From the NCBI GenBank assembly GCA_934661735.1, contig CAKUJN010000032.1, positions 1 to 22,729 on the forward strand: DNA of 22,729 nucleotides, written 5' to 3'. Shown one piece after another: positions 22,034-22,729 of the stretch (position 1 is the stretch's first letter; each line of letters starts with the position of its first letter). The position numbers and the translations under genes were made by a program. The notes under the pieces are model-generated. The model had not been told where the DNA came from. It saw only the letters and a list, made by a program, of their open reading frames with translations, and did not search any database. The stretch is from an uncultured Oscillospiraceae bacterium. Lineage in GTDB: Bacteria; Bacillota; Clostridia; Oscillospirales; Oscillospiraceae.

Positions 22034-22729
22034 GTCGGGGCGGGAAATTCGTCAGGAAGCGCCAGCGCACGCCCCTGACGGGAAAGCAGCTGTTTCTCCT
22101 GCTGCTCAATGCGGTGCTGCTTGTGGGCGTGCTGATCTCCGCGCTCCGCCTGAACAGCGTGACGCATGCACTGTGCACGCAGGACGCGGCCAAAACCTGG
22201 CGCGGCAGCAATGAAATGCGCTTTGCGCAGGTCTCCGCCTTCCTCACCGAGGAGGGAAAAATCGACCTGTCCGCCGTACAGACGTTCCGCCAGACGCTGG
22301 ATCGGGCGCTGGTAGACGCGTCGCTGGAAGCGCCGGAGGGCGCGCGGCTGTATGCCGACGCATATTCCGGCACCGCCTCCATTTCCGTCGGCAGCGGCAA
22401 AAACACCATGTCCGTCAAGGCCATCGGCGTGGGCGGCGACTGGTTTTTGTTCCATCCCCTGACGCTGCGCAGCGGCAGCTATCTGACGGGTGAGGATTAC
22501 ATGGCCGACCGCGTCGTGCTGGACGAGGAGCTGGCATGGGCCCTGTTCGGCAGCAACGATGTTGCGGGCCTGACCGTGGACATCGGCGGCCGTCCGTTCC
22601 CGATTGCCGGCGTCATTCACCGCGAGGACGATTTCGCCAGCAAAAAGGCGTATCAGGACGGTGCGGGCCTGTTTATGAGCTATGACGCGCTGAACGCCGT
22701 CACCGAGACGAAAATCAGCTGTTATGAGC
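22030..22729 (+). CDS. MacB/FtsX-type ABC exporter permease (N-terminal part, cut by window end)
   Basis: The open frame starts at an ATG overlapping the adaptor stop (ATGA) and is still open after 233 codons. It has a basic cytoplasmic start (MSRGGKFVRKRQR), one membrane segment at about 20-42 (QLFLLLLNAVLLVGVLISAL), then a large extracytoplasmic region like the MacB periplasmic core domain (VKAIGVGGDWFLFHPLTLRSG, VVLDEELAWALFGS, IAGVIHREDDF). The remaining membrane segments and probably the ATPase gene lie downstream. Adjacency to a MacA-like adaptor makes a MacAB-type exporter likely. The relatively short adaptor-proximal domain and weak similarity leave room for a related FtsX-like permease. 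Confidence 0.85.
   Translation, partial: MSRGGKFVRKRQRTPLTGKQLFLLLLNAVLLVGVLISALRLNSVTHALCTQDAAKTWRGSNEMRFAQVSAFLTEEGKIDLSAVQTFRQTLDRALVDASLEAPEGARLYADAYSGTASISVGSGKNTMSVKAIGVGGDWFLFHPLTLRSGSYLTGEDYMADRVVLDEELAWALFGSNDVAGLTVDIGGRPFPIAGVIHREDDFASKKAYQDGAGLFMSYDALNAVTETKISCYE

Overview
The window looks like a chromosomal segment of a moderately GC-rich member of the Clostridia, most likely an Oscillospirales gut bacterium. Pointers are the Firmicutes-type RpoB, SLH-anchored beta-helix surface protein, SdpR/SdpI pair, strong AGGAGG-type ribosome binding sites and sigma-A promoters. The species-level placement is inference; no rRNA or tRNA gene is present to fix it.

Layout. (1) 1-3296, minus: rpoB, missing its C-terminal end, with its own strong promoter and a leader of about 160 nt. 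rplJ/rplL do not precede it. (2) 3297-4675: the divergent rpoB/sdpRI intergenic region, with a possible short promoter-to-terminator RNA, then an autoregulated sdpR-sdpI operon whose 22-bp operator sits at the transcription start, ended by a strong terminator. (3) 4676-5134: about 460 bp without a convincing gene, packed with inverted repeats. (4) 5152-9320, minus: a giant secreted protein with beta-helix repeats, Ig-like segments and three C-terminal SLH domains. Its signal-peptide start is put out of frame by one missing A. (5) 9336-10297: a divergent control region with the geometry of a MerR-activated promoter (19-bp spacer holding a dyad) facing the surface-protein gene, and a MerR/GyrI-like regulator gene. 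(6) 10305-13463, minus: an operon of a small RluA-family pseudouridine synthase, a MATE exporter (ATGA overlap) and a uridine-kinase-like gene broken by an in-frame TAA. (7) 13564-22729, plus: a two-component system followed by a tightly packed operon of a propeller/solute-binding lipoprotein, two sugar-type ABC permeases, a HlyD/MacA-type adaptor and the start of a MacB/FtsX-type permease that runs off the end.

How they may work together. The last region is the most unusual: a sensor kinase and OmpR-type regulator precede one operon that combines an ABC importer core with a MacAB-type exporter, and no ATPase gene is visible. The same 11-bp-period TTAA direct repeats sit upstream of both the regulator gene and the lipoprotein gene, which suggests that the regulator controls both. 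The MerR regulator is a good candidate for switching the neighbouring surface protein. Two genes carry apparent disabling lesions (a 1-nt frameshift and a nonsense codon), so strain-level variation or assembly error should be considered.
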